DNA from: Sphingomonas ginsenosidimutans
Lineage (GTDB): Bacteria; Pseudomonadota; Alphaproteobacteria; Sphingomonadales; Sphingomonadaceae
Assembly: GCF_002374835.1 (NCBI RefSeq)
Contig: NZ_NWVD01000001.1
Coordinates: forward strand, 558,001-622,000
Direction: 5' to 3'
Length of the DNA stretch: 64,000 nt
The notes beneath the pieces are model-generated. The model did no database searches, was not told the DNA's origin, and worked only from the letters and a program-made list of their open reading frames with translations. Shown in pieces: positions 1-7,944 of this stretch. Made by a program: the position numbers and the translations under genes. Position 1 is the stretch's first letter, and each line of letters opens with the position of its first letter.

Positions 1-1
1 G

Positions 2-814
2 CTCGACGCTCGCTACGTGCTGCCCGCGGTACCGTGGTGCGTCGCGCTGGCGGCGCTGGGAGTGGTGCGGGCGTGGCGCCACGGCGGCGCGGCGATGCGC
101 GCCGCGGCGATCGCGCTGCCCGCCGCCGCGCTCGCATCGCCCGTGGTGGCGCTGGTCCGGCTGGAGCCCAAGCGTGACATGGCCGCCCCCACGATCGTCG
201 CGGCGATGCGGCAGGATTCGTGGATCTGGATGGTCGACGGCCGCGCGGGGGGCGAAGGGGCGATCATCGCCGAGGTCGCACATCGCGACTGCGGGATGCG
301 GACGATGTGGGTGGCGCGCGCGTCGCAATGGCTGGCCGGCAGCGACTTCATGGGGCGCGGCTATCACGTCATCGCGCGCACGCCCGACGCGGCGCGCACG
401 ATCCTGAACCGGATCGGCGTGTCGGGGGTGGTGATCGTGCGCGACCGGCTGCAGGATCCTTACCCGCACAGCGCGATCCTGCTGCGCGCGGTCACGCAGG
501 GCGGCTATATCGTGACCCGCCACCGTTTCGCGCGCGGCCTGGGCGAGGTGATCGTCGCCCGGCGCGACGGCGCGGTGCTGCCGCATGTCCACGTGCTGGA
601 GGACGCCATCGCGTCGAACAACCTGCGTGTGATGACGAGCCCGGTGACGCGCCCGGTGACACCTCCGGTGACGGGCGCGCCGGTGTCGCCCGCGGTCCGG
701 GCGGTGCGACCGGTCGGCGGCGCGGGCCCCGCTGCGCCGGCAATCGCGGTGACGCCGCCGCCGCCGCCGGTCGACCTGCCCGACCCGCAACAGGCCTATC
801 CGCGCTGTCGCTGA
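2..814 (+). CDS. C-terminal part of a GT39/ArnT-like membrane glycosyltransferase (5' end outside window)
   Basis: The frame is already open at the left edge. The residues before the first possible start (GTG at 17) read LDARYVLPAVPW, resembling the 'RYLLP..P' motif found before the last transmembrane helices of GT39/ArnT-type, lipid-linked-sugar-dependent glycosyltransferases, so I treat the gene as truncated rather than as starting at 17. Two hydrophobic helices follow, then an extracytoplasmic tail of about 200 residues. The last 60 residues are low-complexity, rich in Pro, Val and Thr with PVT repeats and a PPPPP run, typical of a disordered tail. The catalytic N-terminal half is not visible, so the family call rests on one motif and the topology. 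It could be another polytopic membrane protein. Confidence 0.5.
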   Translation, partial: LDARYVLPAVPWCVALAALGVVRAWRHGGAAMRAAAIALPAAALASPVVALVRLEPKRDMAAPTIVAAMRQDSWIWMVDGRAGGEGAIIAEVAHRDCGMRTMWVARASQWLAGSDFMGRGYHVIARTPDAARTILNRIGVSGVVIVRDRLQDPYPHSAILLRAVTQGGYIVTRHRFARGLGEVIVARRDGAVLPHVHVLEDAIASNNLRVMTSPVTRPVTPPVTGAPVSPAVRAVRPVGGAGPAAPAIAVTPPPPPVDLPDPQQAYPRCR

Positions 815-946
815 TCCCGCGTCGGGCGATGACGGCACCGGCCGTCTGCGACGAGCGGCGGCGACATGGGGAAATTGGCGGGAGCCCTGTCGCTCCACCG
901 CCTGTGACGCTCGCCCGCGGCAATGCGCGCGGCGCGGGTCCGGGTG

Positions 947-983
947 CGCCCGCCGCGCGCGTCGTCGCGCGGCGCGGCGGGCG
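947..983 (-). terminator. GC-rich hairpin downstream of the SWIB gene
   Basis: A perfect 12-base inverted repeat (CGCCCGCCGCGC at 947-958 and its complement at 972-983) lies 12 bases beyond the stop codon of the minus-strand SWIB gene. There is no clear T-run, so it may act as a bidirectional or Rho-assisted terminator or as an mRNA-stabilising hairpin. The rest of the gap 815-994 shows no gene. Confidence 0.45.
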
Positions 984-994
984 GCACGATGCCG

Positions 995-1276
995 TCAGGC
1001 CTTGACGTGCTGCGAGATGTACTTGTTCATTTCGAACATCGTCACCTTGTCGCGGCCGAAGACCTTCTTCAGCTTCTCGTCGGCGAGGATCTCGCGCTTG
1101 TTCTCCGGGTTCTGCAGGTTGTTGGACTTGATATAGTCCCACACCTTGCTGATGACCTGGCTGCGCGGCAGCTTCTCGTTGCCGACGACCGCACCCAGTT
1201 CAGCCGACGGCTGCACGGGGGCATGGATGCCGCCGGTCTTGGGGGCAGCTGCGTCGGCCTTGGTCTTGGTAGCCAT
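995..1276 (-). CDS. SWIB/MDM2 domain protein (93 aa)
   Basis: A small basic protein. After a Lys/Ala-rich N-terminus of about 25 residues comes a complete SWIB/MDM2 fold: LGAVVG, the WDYIK helix, the NPENKREI segment and KKVFG with the terminal helix. SWIB domains are best known from eukaryotic chromatin-remodelling complexes, but short stand-alone versions occur in Chlamydia and many proteobacteria, where their role is unsettled; DNA or topoisomerase association has been proposed. The start was placed at the ATG at 1276 (MATKTKADAA) because it has a strong AGGAAGGA ribosome site, although the frame is open 17 codons further. The DUF2945 gene lies 47 bases upstream on the same strand, so the two may be co-transcribed. 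Confidence 0.85.
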   Translation of the reverse strand: MATKTKADAAAPKTGGIHAPVQPSAELGAVVGNEKLPRSQVISKVWDYIKSNNLQNPENKREILADEKLKKVFGRDKVTMFEMNKYISQHVKA

Positions 1277-1323
1277 TACATTCCTTCCTGTTGCGCCGGC
1301 CAACGGGCCGGCTCCTCGCGGAA

Positions 1324-1530
1324 TCACGCCTTCTTGAGCGCAGTGCGCTTGTGCGCCGCCTTTCCGCCGTTGTCACTCTCTACCAGATATTGCGGATCGT
1401 CCTTCGACGCGCGGACCGTGTGGCCCTTGATCGTGGTGTCGCTGGTCAGCTTCTTCTCGACCGTGCCGTGCGCGGTGCCGCCGTGCGACTTCCACGTGAC
1501 CTCGTCACCCTTCTTCAGGTCGTTCGCCAT
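1324..1530 (-). CDS. DUF2945 (hypervirulence-associated, Tudor-like) small protein, 68 aa
   Basis: The sequence is a full DUF2945 domain: KKGDEVTWKSHGGTAHGTV, a strand pair around TIKGHTVRAS, and the closing DDPQYLVESDNGGKAAHKR block. The family is a small beta-barrel module found in bacteria and fungi, with no established biochemical function. The ATG at 1530 (MANDLKKG) was chosen over the ATG five codons upstream because GGGGAG lies 8 bases before it. The gene sits just upstream of the SWIB gene on the same strand. A joint role in nucleoid or stress physiology is plausible but is inference from proximity only. Confidence 0.8.
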   Translation of the reverse strand: MANDLKKGDEVTWKSHGGTAHGTVEKKLTSDTTIKGHTVRASKDDPQYLVESDNGGKAAHKRTALKKA

Positions 1531-1619
1531 GTCGCCGCTCCCCATGTTGCCATTCGGTCGTGATGGACCGATCGGGTTAATCCGCGGGAGCGGCGCATGG
1601 TTGCGTCAGCGTCGCCGGA

Positions 1620-4568
1620 TCAGAACTTGAACCCGGCGGCCACGCCGTAGCGGCGCGGCTCGATCGTGAAGATGTTGGTGAACAGGCCCGACGACTGATC
1701 GGTCACGTACATGCCGGTGGTCGAGTCGTTCCCGGTCAGGTTCTGCACGAAGCCGCGGACGTAGAAGCGGTCGTCGGGTGCGTTGACCTGGATCTGCGCG
1801 TTGACGACTTCGTATCCCGGCATCCGGTCGATCGGGTTCTTGTTGAAGATCGTGCCATAGGCATTGCCAGTGTAGTTGATGTCGGCACGCGGCACGACCG
1901 TCCATCCGCTGCCGCCCATGTCGACCGTATATTGCGCACCCACCGACCATTTGTAGGTGGGCGCGTTGGGCAGCTGGTTGCCGCGCACGTTCACCTCGAC
2001 GCCCGAGCCGAGCACCTGGACGCCGCCGAACGCCGCGCCGATCGCCGCCGCCTGCGCGGTCAATGCCGAGCAGATGCTGAACGCGCCGTTCGCGGTGGTG
2101 CCGGGCACCGCCACCGGCGCGGCCAGCCCGACCGAGGAGTTGATCGCGGTGACGAAGGCGTTGGCGCCCGCGCGGTTGCCCGCGGTGGTCGGCACGACGG
2201 CGCAGTTCGATGCGTTGGTGATGTCCTTGATGATGACCGCGTCGGATCGGCCGCCCGACGGATCGCGCGGATTGGCCAGGAAGCGATCCGCCGACACCTT
2301 GGTCTTCAGGTAGCTGAAGTTGGCGTTGACGACGAAGCGCGGGATCGGGCTGAGCACCGCTTCGGCCTCGACGCCGTAGATGTCGGCGTTGATATTGTCG
2401 TTCACCGACGTGCGCGCGACGATCCGCGACAGCTGCAGATCCTTGTACTTGTAGTAGAAGCCGGTGAGGTTGATGCGCAGCGCGCCGCCGCCGAACGTGT
2501 TCTTCGATCCGATTTCGAACGCATCGACGCTTTCCGGCGCGAAGTTGGTCGGCACCGCGAACAGCGGCGACAGCGGCGGGTTGATGCCGCCCGACTTATA
2601 CCCGCGCGAATAGGAGGCGTAGATCAGATTGTCGTTGGTGATCTTGTAGTCGATCACCGCGCGCCCGGTCAGGCGAGAGAAACTGACGTTGCCGATGGCG
2701 AACGCCTGGTTGCCGGGGATCGTCGGGTCGAAGTCCACCGCGCCGCTGTCCAGCTGCGGGAACGCGGTGGTGGCGCCATAGGGCACGGGGACGTTGGCCA
2801 GCGTGGTGCGCGCGCGCACCGATTTGTCGTCGTGGTTGTAGCGCAGGCCGATCGTCAGCTTCAGCTTCTCGGTCGCCTGGAAATAGGCTTCGCCGAACGC
2901 GCCCCACGACTTCAGCCGGAATTCGGGCGAGCTGCTGCGATAGAAGGGCGACGCCAGATAGGCCGCGCCCGCCGTCGGACCGGACCCGAGCAGGCCGGTG
3001 GCGTAATCCAGACCGAAGGCGTTGACGTAATAGTCGTTCTCTTGCTTGCTGTCGAAATAGATGCCGCCCAGCAGGAAGTTGAACGGCCCGTCGAACGAGC
3101 TGTCAATATGCGCCTCGGCCGAATATTGCCGCGCATGGTTGTACGAACGGTCGAAATCCAGGCTGGTCGGCGCGCAGACCGCGTTGCCGCCATAGACGCC
3201 GGTGTTGGTCGGTTCCGGCAGCGACTGGCACAGCGTGCCCGGGCCGTTGGGGATCAGATACTGGCGCACGTTGTTGAGCACCGCGCCCGGCAGCCCCGGC
3301 CGGCCGATCGCGTTCAGCAGGTTGAGGCCCGCATTGCCGGCATAGGAATTCTCCACCGCCAGATTGTAGTCGGACGTCGAATCGACGGTATTCTCCATAT
3401 AGCCGCCGGTGATGTTCAGGCTGACCGGGCCGAAATCATGGAACAGCTTGACGGTATATTGCTGTTCCTCGGCGAAATAGGTCGGCTCGTAATCGATCCG
3501 CACCCGGCGCACGTCGGCCGGGTTGGTCACGCCCGCGAAGCTGTCCGCCGCCTGATAGACGCTGCCCAGCGCGAACGGCGCCAGCGCGCCCGCGCCGGAG
3601 ATGGTCAGGAATTCGCGGCTGGTCAGGATCGTCGCCAGCGTGGAATTGGCGTTGGTGGTGCCGAACCCCGCGCCGTCGGGCGAACAGCCCAGGATGCCGG
3701 TGGAATCGCGGTTGCACAGCTGCTTCTGGATGCGGCTGCGATTGTCCTTCTCACGGAAGTAATAGCCGATCAGGTCGACGCGCGTATCGGGGCTCGGCTC
3801 CCACGACAGCGTGCCGCGCACCGCATACAGGTCGCGCCCGTCGATGCGGTTGCCGGTATAGTCGTTGAACGTATAGCCGTCGCGGTTCAGGTACGTGCCC
3901 GCCACGCGCAGCCCCAGCGTGTTGCCCAGCGGCAGGTTGAACATCGCCTTCACGCGCTTCGAATCGTAATTGCCGTATTCGAACTCGCCCGCGGCGCGGA
4001 TCCCCGACAGGTCGGGCTTGGCCGAAATGAAGTTGACGACACCCGACGTCGCGTTGCGCCCGAACAGCGTGCCCTGCGGCCCGCGCAGCACCTCGACGCG
4101 TTCCAGATCAAAGAATTCGCTTTCGAACAGGCGCGTCGCCAGCAGCGGCATGTCGTTGACGTGGATCGCGGTCGCCTGGTCGCAGGTGACGCCGACGCAC
4201 AGGTCGCCGATGCCGCGGATCGTGAAGCTGGAGGAGGTGAAGTTCGTCTTCGTGAAGGTGATGTTGGGCAGCGACTGCTGCAACGCCACCGGGTTGACGA
4301 TCTGCTGCTTGTCCAGGTTGTCGGCGGTGAACGCGGTCACCGCGATCGGCACGTCCTGCAGCCGCTGCGACTGGCGCTGTGCGGTCACGACGATATCGGG
4401 GGCATAGCCAGCGGACGTGTCGGTCGATACGGAGGAGGGCGCTTCCTGCCCCGGGCCATTGGTCGGTGCGCCGTTCTGGGCGGTGGTGGTGGCGCCGGTC
4501 TGGGCGGCAACGGGTGCGGCCGCCAGCAGGCTGATGGCGGACGCGCACAGCAGGTCGAACTTCCTCAT
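1620..4568 (-). CDS. TonB-dependent outer-membrane receptor (982 aa)
   Basis: Outer-membrane active transporter. It starts with a signal peptide (MRKFDLLCASAISLLAAAPVAAQ), followed by a TonB-box-like DIVVTAQR at about residues 60-70. Next is a plug domain with LQDVPIAVTAFTADNL, IRGIGD and VEVLRGPQGTLFGRNATSGVVNF, and then a long 22-strand barrel ending in ...RRYGVAAGFKF with a terminal Phe, as required for BAM-assisted assembly. Of four in-frame ATGs, the one at 4568 is best because GGAGG lies 8 bases upstream. There is no adjacent FecR/sigma pair or transport operon, so the substrate cannot be read from context. It belongs to the broad sphingomonad family often annotated as complex-molecule or siderophore receptors. 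A promoter is proposed at 4637-4665. Confidence 0.93.
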   Translation of the reverse strand: MRKFDLLCASAISLLAAAPVAAQTGATTTAQNGAPTNGPGQEAPSSVSTDTSAGYAPDIVVTAQRQSQRLQDVPIAVTAFTADNLDKQQIVNPVALQQSLPNITFTKTNFTSSSFTIRGIGDLCVGVTCDQATAIHVNDMPLLATRLFESEFFDLERVEVLRGPQGTLFGRNATSGVVNFISAKPDLSGIRAAGEFEYGNYDSKRVKAMFNLPLGNTLGLRVAGTYLNRDGYTFNDYTGNRIDGRDLYAVRGTLSWEPSPDTRVDLIGYYFREKDNRSRIQKQLCNRDSTGILGCSPDGAGFGTTNANSTLATILTSREFLTISGAGALAPFALGSVYQAADSFAGVTNPADVRRVRIDYEPTYFAEEQQYTVKLFHDFGPVSLNITGGYMENTVDSTSDYNLAVENSYAGNAGLNLLNAIGRPGLPGAVLNNVRQYLIPNGPGTLCQSLPEPTNTGVYGGNAVCAPTSLDFDRSYNHARQYSAEAHIDSSFDGPFNFLLGGIYFDSKQENDYYVNAFGLDYATGLLGSGPTAGAAYLASPFYRSSSPEFRLKSWGAFGEAYFQATEKLKLTIGLRYNHDDKSVRARTTLANVPVPYGATTAFPQLDSGAVDFDPTIPGNQAFAIGNVSFSRLTGRAVIDYKITNDNLIYASYSRGYKSGGINPPLSPLFAVPTNFAPESVDAFEIGSKNTFGGGALRINLTGFYYKYKDLQLSRIVARTSVNDNINADIYGVEAEAVLSPIPRFVVNANFSYLKTKVSADRFLANPRDPSGGRSDAVIIKDITNASNCAVVPTTAGNRAGANAFVTAINSSVGLAAPVAVPGTTANGAFSICSALTAQAAAIGAAFGGVQVLGSGVEVNVRGNQLPNAPTYKWSVGAQYTVDMGGSGWTVVPRADINYTGNAYGTIFNKNPIDRMPGYEVVNAQIQVNAPDDRFYVRGFVQNLTGNDSTTGMYVTDQSSGLFTNIFTIEPRRYGVAAGFKF

Positions 4569-4636
4569 GAACATCCCCTCCGTAAGCCGCACGCGATCTT
4601 GTGTCGTCATGTCGGCGTTTGATGATGCGGTATGGA

Positions 4637-4665
4637 AGGTAGCGACCGAAAATTTCCGCCGTCAA
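4637..4665 (-). promoter_or_regulatory. Candidate promoter of the TonB receptor gene
   Basis: On the minus strand TTGACG (4665-4660) is followed by a 17-base spacer and CTACCT (4642-4637). This fits the alphaproteobacterial vegetative pattern TTGAC-N17-CTAYCT. It would give a leader of about 60 bases ending in the GGAGGGG ribosome site. The divergent folE promoter must lie in 4666-4778, which is unusually AT-rich, but I cannot place it confidently. Confidence 0.4.
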
Positions 4666-4778
4666 ACGTTTTTGCGTAGGATTCGTGCGGCGATTGCGGC
4701 GAGTGACAATAAAGCATCAATGGTCAAATCGAAATTCGGTCATGCTGCGTTGCGAAAGATGAAGGGTAAGTGAGAAAC

Positions 4779-5417
4779 ATGGCGGACGATCACGCACATA
4801 CACCCCATGGCGACCCGGCGGACGGCGATCTGGTCGGCGGCGACGGCAAGCTGCCGGTGCCCGACGATGTCGCGGCGGCGGTGCGCACGCTGATCCGCTG
4901 GGCCGGCGACGATCCCACGCGCGAAGGGCTGCTCGACACGCCCCAGCGCGTCGCGCGCGCGTGGCGGGAATATTGCGCCGGCTATGCCGACGATCCGTCG
5001 AAGCACCTGTCGCGCGTGTTCGAGGAAGTCGGCGGCTATGACGAGATCGTCCTGCTGAAGGATATTCCGTTCCAGTCGCATTGCGAACATCACATGGCGC
5101 CGATCATCGGCAAGGCGCACATCGCCTATCTGCCGCGCGACCATGTCGTCGGCATTTCGAAGCTGGCCCGCGTCCTCCACGCCTATGCCCGGCGGTTGCA
5201 GGTGCAGGAACGGCTGACCGCCGAGGTCGCCGACTGTATCTGGAACGGCCTGAAGCCGCAGGGGGTGGCGGTGGTGATCGAGGCGAGCCACGCCTGCATG
5301 ACCGCGCGCGGAGTGCGCACCCCCGGCGTCGGCATGGTGACCAGCCGGATGATGGGCGTGTTCCGCGACGACGAGCGCAGCCGCAAGGAAGTGCTGTCGC
5401 TGATGGGCATGGCCTGA
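4779..5417 (+). CDS. folE: GTP cyclohydrolase I
   Basis: Converts GTP to 7,8-dihydroneopterin triphosphate, the first step of folate and pterin synthesis. The 212-residue protein is full length. The zinc ligands are visible as C102 and H105 in the HCEHHM motif and C173 in [11 protein letters not shown]. The family motifs [18 protein letters not shown] and [21 protein letters not shown] are intact. The ATG at 4779 is preferred; a GTG at 4770 in the same frame would add three residues, and the AAGGG ribosome site (12 bases before the ATG) fits the GTG worse. Two bases downstream begins a pteridine-reductase-like gene and then folB, forming a compact pterin operon divergent from the TonB receptor. 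Confidence 0.96.
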   Translation: MADDHAHTPHGDPADGDLVGGDGKLPVPDDVAAAVRTLIRWAGDDPTREGLLDTPQRVARAWREYCAGYADDPSKHLSRVFEEVGGYDEIVLLKDIPFQSHCEHHMAPIIGKAHIAYLPRDHVVGISKLARVLHAYARRLQVQERLTAEVADCIWNGLKPQGVAVVIEASHACMTARGVRTPGVGMVTSRMMGVFRDDERSRKEVLSLMGMA

Positions 5418-5419
5418 GC

Positions 5420-6169
5420 GTGTCGCAAGGGGGGCTGGTCCTCGTCACCGGCGGCGCGAAGCGGCTGGGCGCGGCGATCGCGCGCGCGGTCGCGGCCGCC
5501 GGCTACCGCCCGGTGATCCATTACGGGACGTCGCGCGCGGTGGCGGAGGCGCTGGCGGCGGAGCTGGGCGGGCAGGCGATCCGGGCCGACCTGGCCGATG
5601 CCGATGACGTCGCCGCGCTGATCCCCCGCGCCGCCGCCGATGGGCCGGTGTTCGGGCTGGTCAACAGCGCCTCGCTGTTCGAATTCGACCGGCCCGAGGC
5701 GATCGACCCGGCGCTGGCGGTGCGGCTGCATGCGGTCAACGCGATCGCCCCCGCCCGGCTCGCCGCCGCACTCGCCGCGCAGCCGGGGGGCGAGGATCGC
5801 GCGGTGGTCAACCTGCTCGACCAGAAACTGGCCAACCCCAATCCGGATTTCTTCTCCTATACGCTCAGCAAGGCCGCGCTGGACAGCGCGACGGTGCTGC
5901 TGGCGCAGGCGTTCGCGCCGCGCATGCGGGTCAATGCGGTCGCCCCCGGCTTGACGCTGCCCAGCGGCGAGCAGAGCGCCGAGGAGTTCGACCGCACCGC
6001 CAGCGCCAACCTGCTGCAACGCCCGGTCGGTGCCGATGCGGTCGCGGCGGCGGTCGTCTATCTGCTGGGCGCGCGCAGCGTCACCGGGCAGACGTTGTTC
6101 GTCGATGCCGGCCAGCGCTTCGTGAAGCGCGACGGCGACGTGATGTTCGAAGGGCGCGCACATGGCTGA
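5420..6169 (+). CDS. Pteridine reductase-like short-chain dehydrogenase
   Basis: A 249-residue SDR with the Rossmann motif TGGAKRLG at 10-17, the form typical of pteridine reductases. The active-site Tyr and Lys are Y147 and K151 (YTLSK). The usual catalytic Ser is replaced by Asp (D134 in NLLDQK), exactly 13 residues before the Tyr, which is the Asp-Tyr-Lys arrangement known from PTR1. With folE two bases upstream and folB overlapping by 8 bases, the likely role is NADPH-dependent reduction of a dihydropterin (dihydrofolate, dihydromonapterin or a biopterin-like compound). The start is a GTG at 5420, just after the folE stop; no ATG is available near it. It may replace or supplement FolA/FolM, but the actual substrate is inferred. 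Confidence 0.85.
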   Translation: MSQGGLVLVTGGAKRLGAAIARAVAAAGYRPVIHYGTSRAVAEALAAELGGQAIRADLADADDVAALIPRAAADGPVFGLVNSASLFEFDRPEAIDPALAVRLHAVNAIAPARLAAALAAQPGGEDRAVVNLLDQKLANPNPDFFSYTLSKAALDSATVLLAQAFAPRMRVNAVAPGLTLPSGEQSAEEFDRTASANLLQRPVGADAVAAAVVYLLGARSVTGQTLFVDAGQRFVKRDGDVMFEGRAHG

Positions 6170-6515
6170 TTACACGATCATCCTGTCGGATCTCGCGGTG
6201 TCGATGCGGCTGGGCATCCACGCGCACGAACAGGTGCCGCAGCGCGTGCTGCTGTCGGTGTCGATGACCGTCCGCTACGACACGCCGCCCGATGCCGACG
6301 CGATCGAACAGGTGCTCGATTACGATGTCGTGCGCACCGGCATCGCCGCGCTGGCGCAGGGACCGGGGTTCGCGTTGCAGGAAACGCTGGTGGAGGCGGT
6401 CGCCGCGCTGTGCCTCGCCGACCCGCGCGTGCGCGAGGTGCGCGTGCGATCGGTCAAGCCCGACGTCTATCCCGACGCCGCCGTGGGCTGCGAGATCGTC
6501 CGCACCCGCGGCTGA
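6162..6515 (+). CDS. folB: Dihydroneopterin aldolase family protein
   Basis: 117 residues, the normal size for FolB. Conserved features are GIHAHEQ near residue 18, the LDYDVV strand around 53, the QETLVEAVA helix with its Glu near 74, and the C-terminal VKPDVYPDA with the catalytic Lys. FolB splits dihydroneopterin to 6-hydroxymethyl-dihydropterin and glycolaldehyde; related FolX-type proteins epimerise the triphosphate, and sequence alone does not exclude this. The ATG overlaps the 3' end of the SDR gene by 8 bases, so translation is probably coupled. folK and folP are not in the window. Confidence 0.9.
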   Translation: MADYTIILSDLAVSMRLGIHAHEQVPQRVLLSVSMTVRYDTPPDADAIEQVLDYDVVRTGIAALAQGPGFALQETLVEAVAALCLADPRVREVRVRSVKPDVYPDAAVGCEIVRTRG

Positions 6516-6550
6516 GCGGCGGCCCCGCGCGCGGCCGCTTTTGCCAATCC

Positions 6551-6647
6551 GTCATGCCGGACGTGTTCCGGCATGCACCGTGCCGCATGCGCACCAAGCG
6601 TCGGTCGTGCGGAACGGTGGACCCCGGAACAGGTCCGGGGTGACGGG
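6551..6647 (+). repeat. Dispersed ~100-bp double-hairpin repeat, copy A
   Basis: The element opens with TGCCGGACGTGTTCCGGCA (a hairpin) and has GCACCA in the middle. It ends with GGACCCCGG..CCGGGGTGACGGG (second hairpin). The same architecture recurs at 7697-7796 and 25471-25566. It lies between folB and the endolysin gene and may also end folB transcription. Confidence 0.7.
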
Positions 6648-6716
6648 CAGGGCACGGCCTGTCCTACACCCAATGTTCCCATTATGTTCCGACCATCCCA
6701 ATCAAAGGAGCGGAAC

Positions 6717-7253
6717 ATGATCGACGAGTTGATCGATGCGGTGATCGACCGGGAGGGCGGGTTCGTCCGACATCCGGCCGACCGTGGCGGCGCGACACGC
6801 TTCGGCATTACCGAGGCGGTGGCGCGCGCCAACGGCTATGCCGGCGACATGCGGCATTTCACCCGCCCGGCGGCGCAAAGCATCTACCGCCGCGCCTATT
6901 GGCTCAACCCGGGGTTTGATCGCATCGCCGAACGCTCCCCGCGCGTCGCGGCGGAATTGTTCGATACCGGGGTCAACATGGGGCCGGCAGTGGCGACCGC
7001 CTTCCTTCAGCGCGCGCTCAACGCGCTCAATCGCGGCGGCAGCGATTATCCCGACGTCGTGCTCGACGGGCGCATCGGCGCGCAGACGCTTGCCGCGTTC
7101 GACCGCTTCCTGGCGACGCGCGGGGTGCGCGCGCCGACCGTGTTGGTGAAGGCGATCGAGGCGTTGCAGGGCGAACGCTATCTGACGCTCGCGGAACAGC
7201 GCCCCGCAAACGAGGCGTTCCTGTACGGCTGGCTCGCCAACCGCATCGGCTGA
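6717..7253 (+). CDS. GH108 endolysin (N-acetylmuramidase), GTA-type lysis protein
   Basis: 178 residues. The N-terminus carries the glycoside hydrolase family 108 active-site block REGGFVRHPADRGGATRFGI with the predicted catalytic Glu at residue 13. It continues with the YWLNPGFDRI and ELFDTGVNMG motifs, and a C-terminal peptidoglycan-binding-like half containing LDGRIGAQTLAAF. GH108 enzymes cleave the glycan strand of peptidoglycan. There is no signal peptide, consistent with release through the holin encoded 23 bases downstream. The ATG at 6717 has AAAGGAG seven bases upstream. No capsid, tail or integrase genes are nearby; the pair resembles the separate endolysin-holin locus of Rhodobacter-type gene transfer agents rather than a prophage remnant, though a domesticated phage origin is equally compatible. 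Confidence 0.85.
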   Translation: MIDELIDAVIDREGGFVRHPADRGGATRFGITEAVARANGYAGDMRHFTRPAAQSIYRRAYWLNPGFDRIAERSPRVAAELFDTGVNMGPAVATAFLQRALNALNRGGSDYPDVVLDGRIGAQTLAAFDRFLATRGVRAPTVLVKAIEALQGERYLTLAEQRPANEAFLYGWLANRIG

Positions 7254-7275
7254 CGCGAAGGGGGAGGGACACGAC

Positions 7276-7686
7276 ATGGCATCACTGATCGACGGCATCA
7301 TCGCGCCCATCGCCGGGCTGATCGACAAGATCATCCCCGATCCGAAAGCGCGCGAGGCGGCCAAGCTGGAACTGCTGCGGATGGAGGGCACGCAGGAGTT
7401 GGAACGCATCAAGACGCAGATGGCGGCGGTGCTCGCTGAAGCCGCCTCGCCCGACCCATGGACCAGCCGCGCGCGCCCCAGCTTCCTCTACGTGATGTAC
7501 GCGCTGCTGCTGTGGAGCATTCCGATGGGGCTCATCGCCGCGGTCCAGCCGGACATGGCGCTGGCGATCGGGCGGGGCATGAACGCCTATCTCAACGGCC
7601 TGCCGGAGCCGCTCTACGCGCTCTTCGGCACCGGCTATCTCGGCTACACGGTCGCGCGCGAATGGGGGAAGGCGCGCGGGAAATAG
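7276..7686 (+). CDS. GTA-type 3-TM holin family protein
   Basis: 136 residues. The amphipathic N-terminus (GIIAPIAGLIDKIIPDPKARE) is followed by a charged coiled helix (about 35-60), the DPWTSRARPSFLYVMY motif and hydrophobic stretches at about 70-90 and 115-130. This is the pattern of the family named after the gene-transfer-agent holin with three membrane segments. It should form membrane lesions that let the upstream endolysin reach the peptidoglycan. GGGGAGG sits 9 bases before the ATG. The two genes clearly form one lysis unit, and their expression is probably tied to GTA or phage-like particle release, but the particle genes must lie elsewhere in the genome. Confidence 0.8.
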   Translation: MASLIDGIIAPIAGLIDKIIPDPKAREAAKLELLRMEGTQELERIKTQMAAVLAEAASPDPWTSRARPSFLYVMYALLLWSIPMGLIAAVQPDMALAIGRGMNAYLNGLPEPLYALFGTGYLGYTVAREWGKARGK

Positions 7687-7696
7687 CGTGGCGCAA

Positions 7697-7796
7697 GTCC
7701 GGAACGCCGTATCTGTTCCGGCATCTACCTTGCCGCAATCGCACCAGCCGCTGGTTTCGAGGAATGCTGGACCCCGGCCTACGCCGGGGCGACGGA
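7697..7796 (+). repeat. Dispersed ~100-bp double-hairpin repeat, copy B
   Basis: Same layout as the copies at 6551 and 25471: TGTTCCGGCATCTA, then TTGCCGC, GCACCA, and TGGACCCCGG..CCGGGG(C)GACGG. The first arm is degenerate (TCCGGAACGCCG). It follows the holin gene directly. Confidence 0.65.
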
Positions 7797-7831
7797 AGGG
7801 AGAGGGGGGCGGCTAGACCCCCCGCCCGGTA

Positions 7832-7908
7832 CGTCACCCCAGCGAAAGCTGGGGTCTCCCAGGGGGGACTACCCAATGGAAAGGTCCCAGCTTTCGCTGG
7901 GATGACGG
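7832..7908. repeat. REP-like palindromic pair
   Basis: Begins CGTCACCCCAGCGAAAGCTGGGGT and ends TCCCAGCTTTCGCTGGGATGACGG. Each half is a hairpin and the two halves are inverted relative to each other, like a bacterial interspersed mosaic element. Together with repeat B it fills the gap between the holin gene and the next gene; I see nothing else there. Confidence 0.65.
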
Positions 7909-7944
7909 CACGATTGCCAAGAACCGTGGAAACGCCGCCCCGTC

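Noticed and set aside
1932..4622. An 896-codon open frame antisense to the TonB receptor gene.
   Set aside because: Arg/Ala/Val/Asp-rich translation with no domain, mirror of the receptor's codon structure. Long antisense frames are common in GC-rich DNA.
6717..7686. A prophage at the endolysin-holin genes.
   Set aside because: Only the two lysis genes are present; neighbours on both sides are chromosomal housekeeping genes, and no att-like direct repeat, integrase, capsid or tail gene was found.
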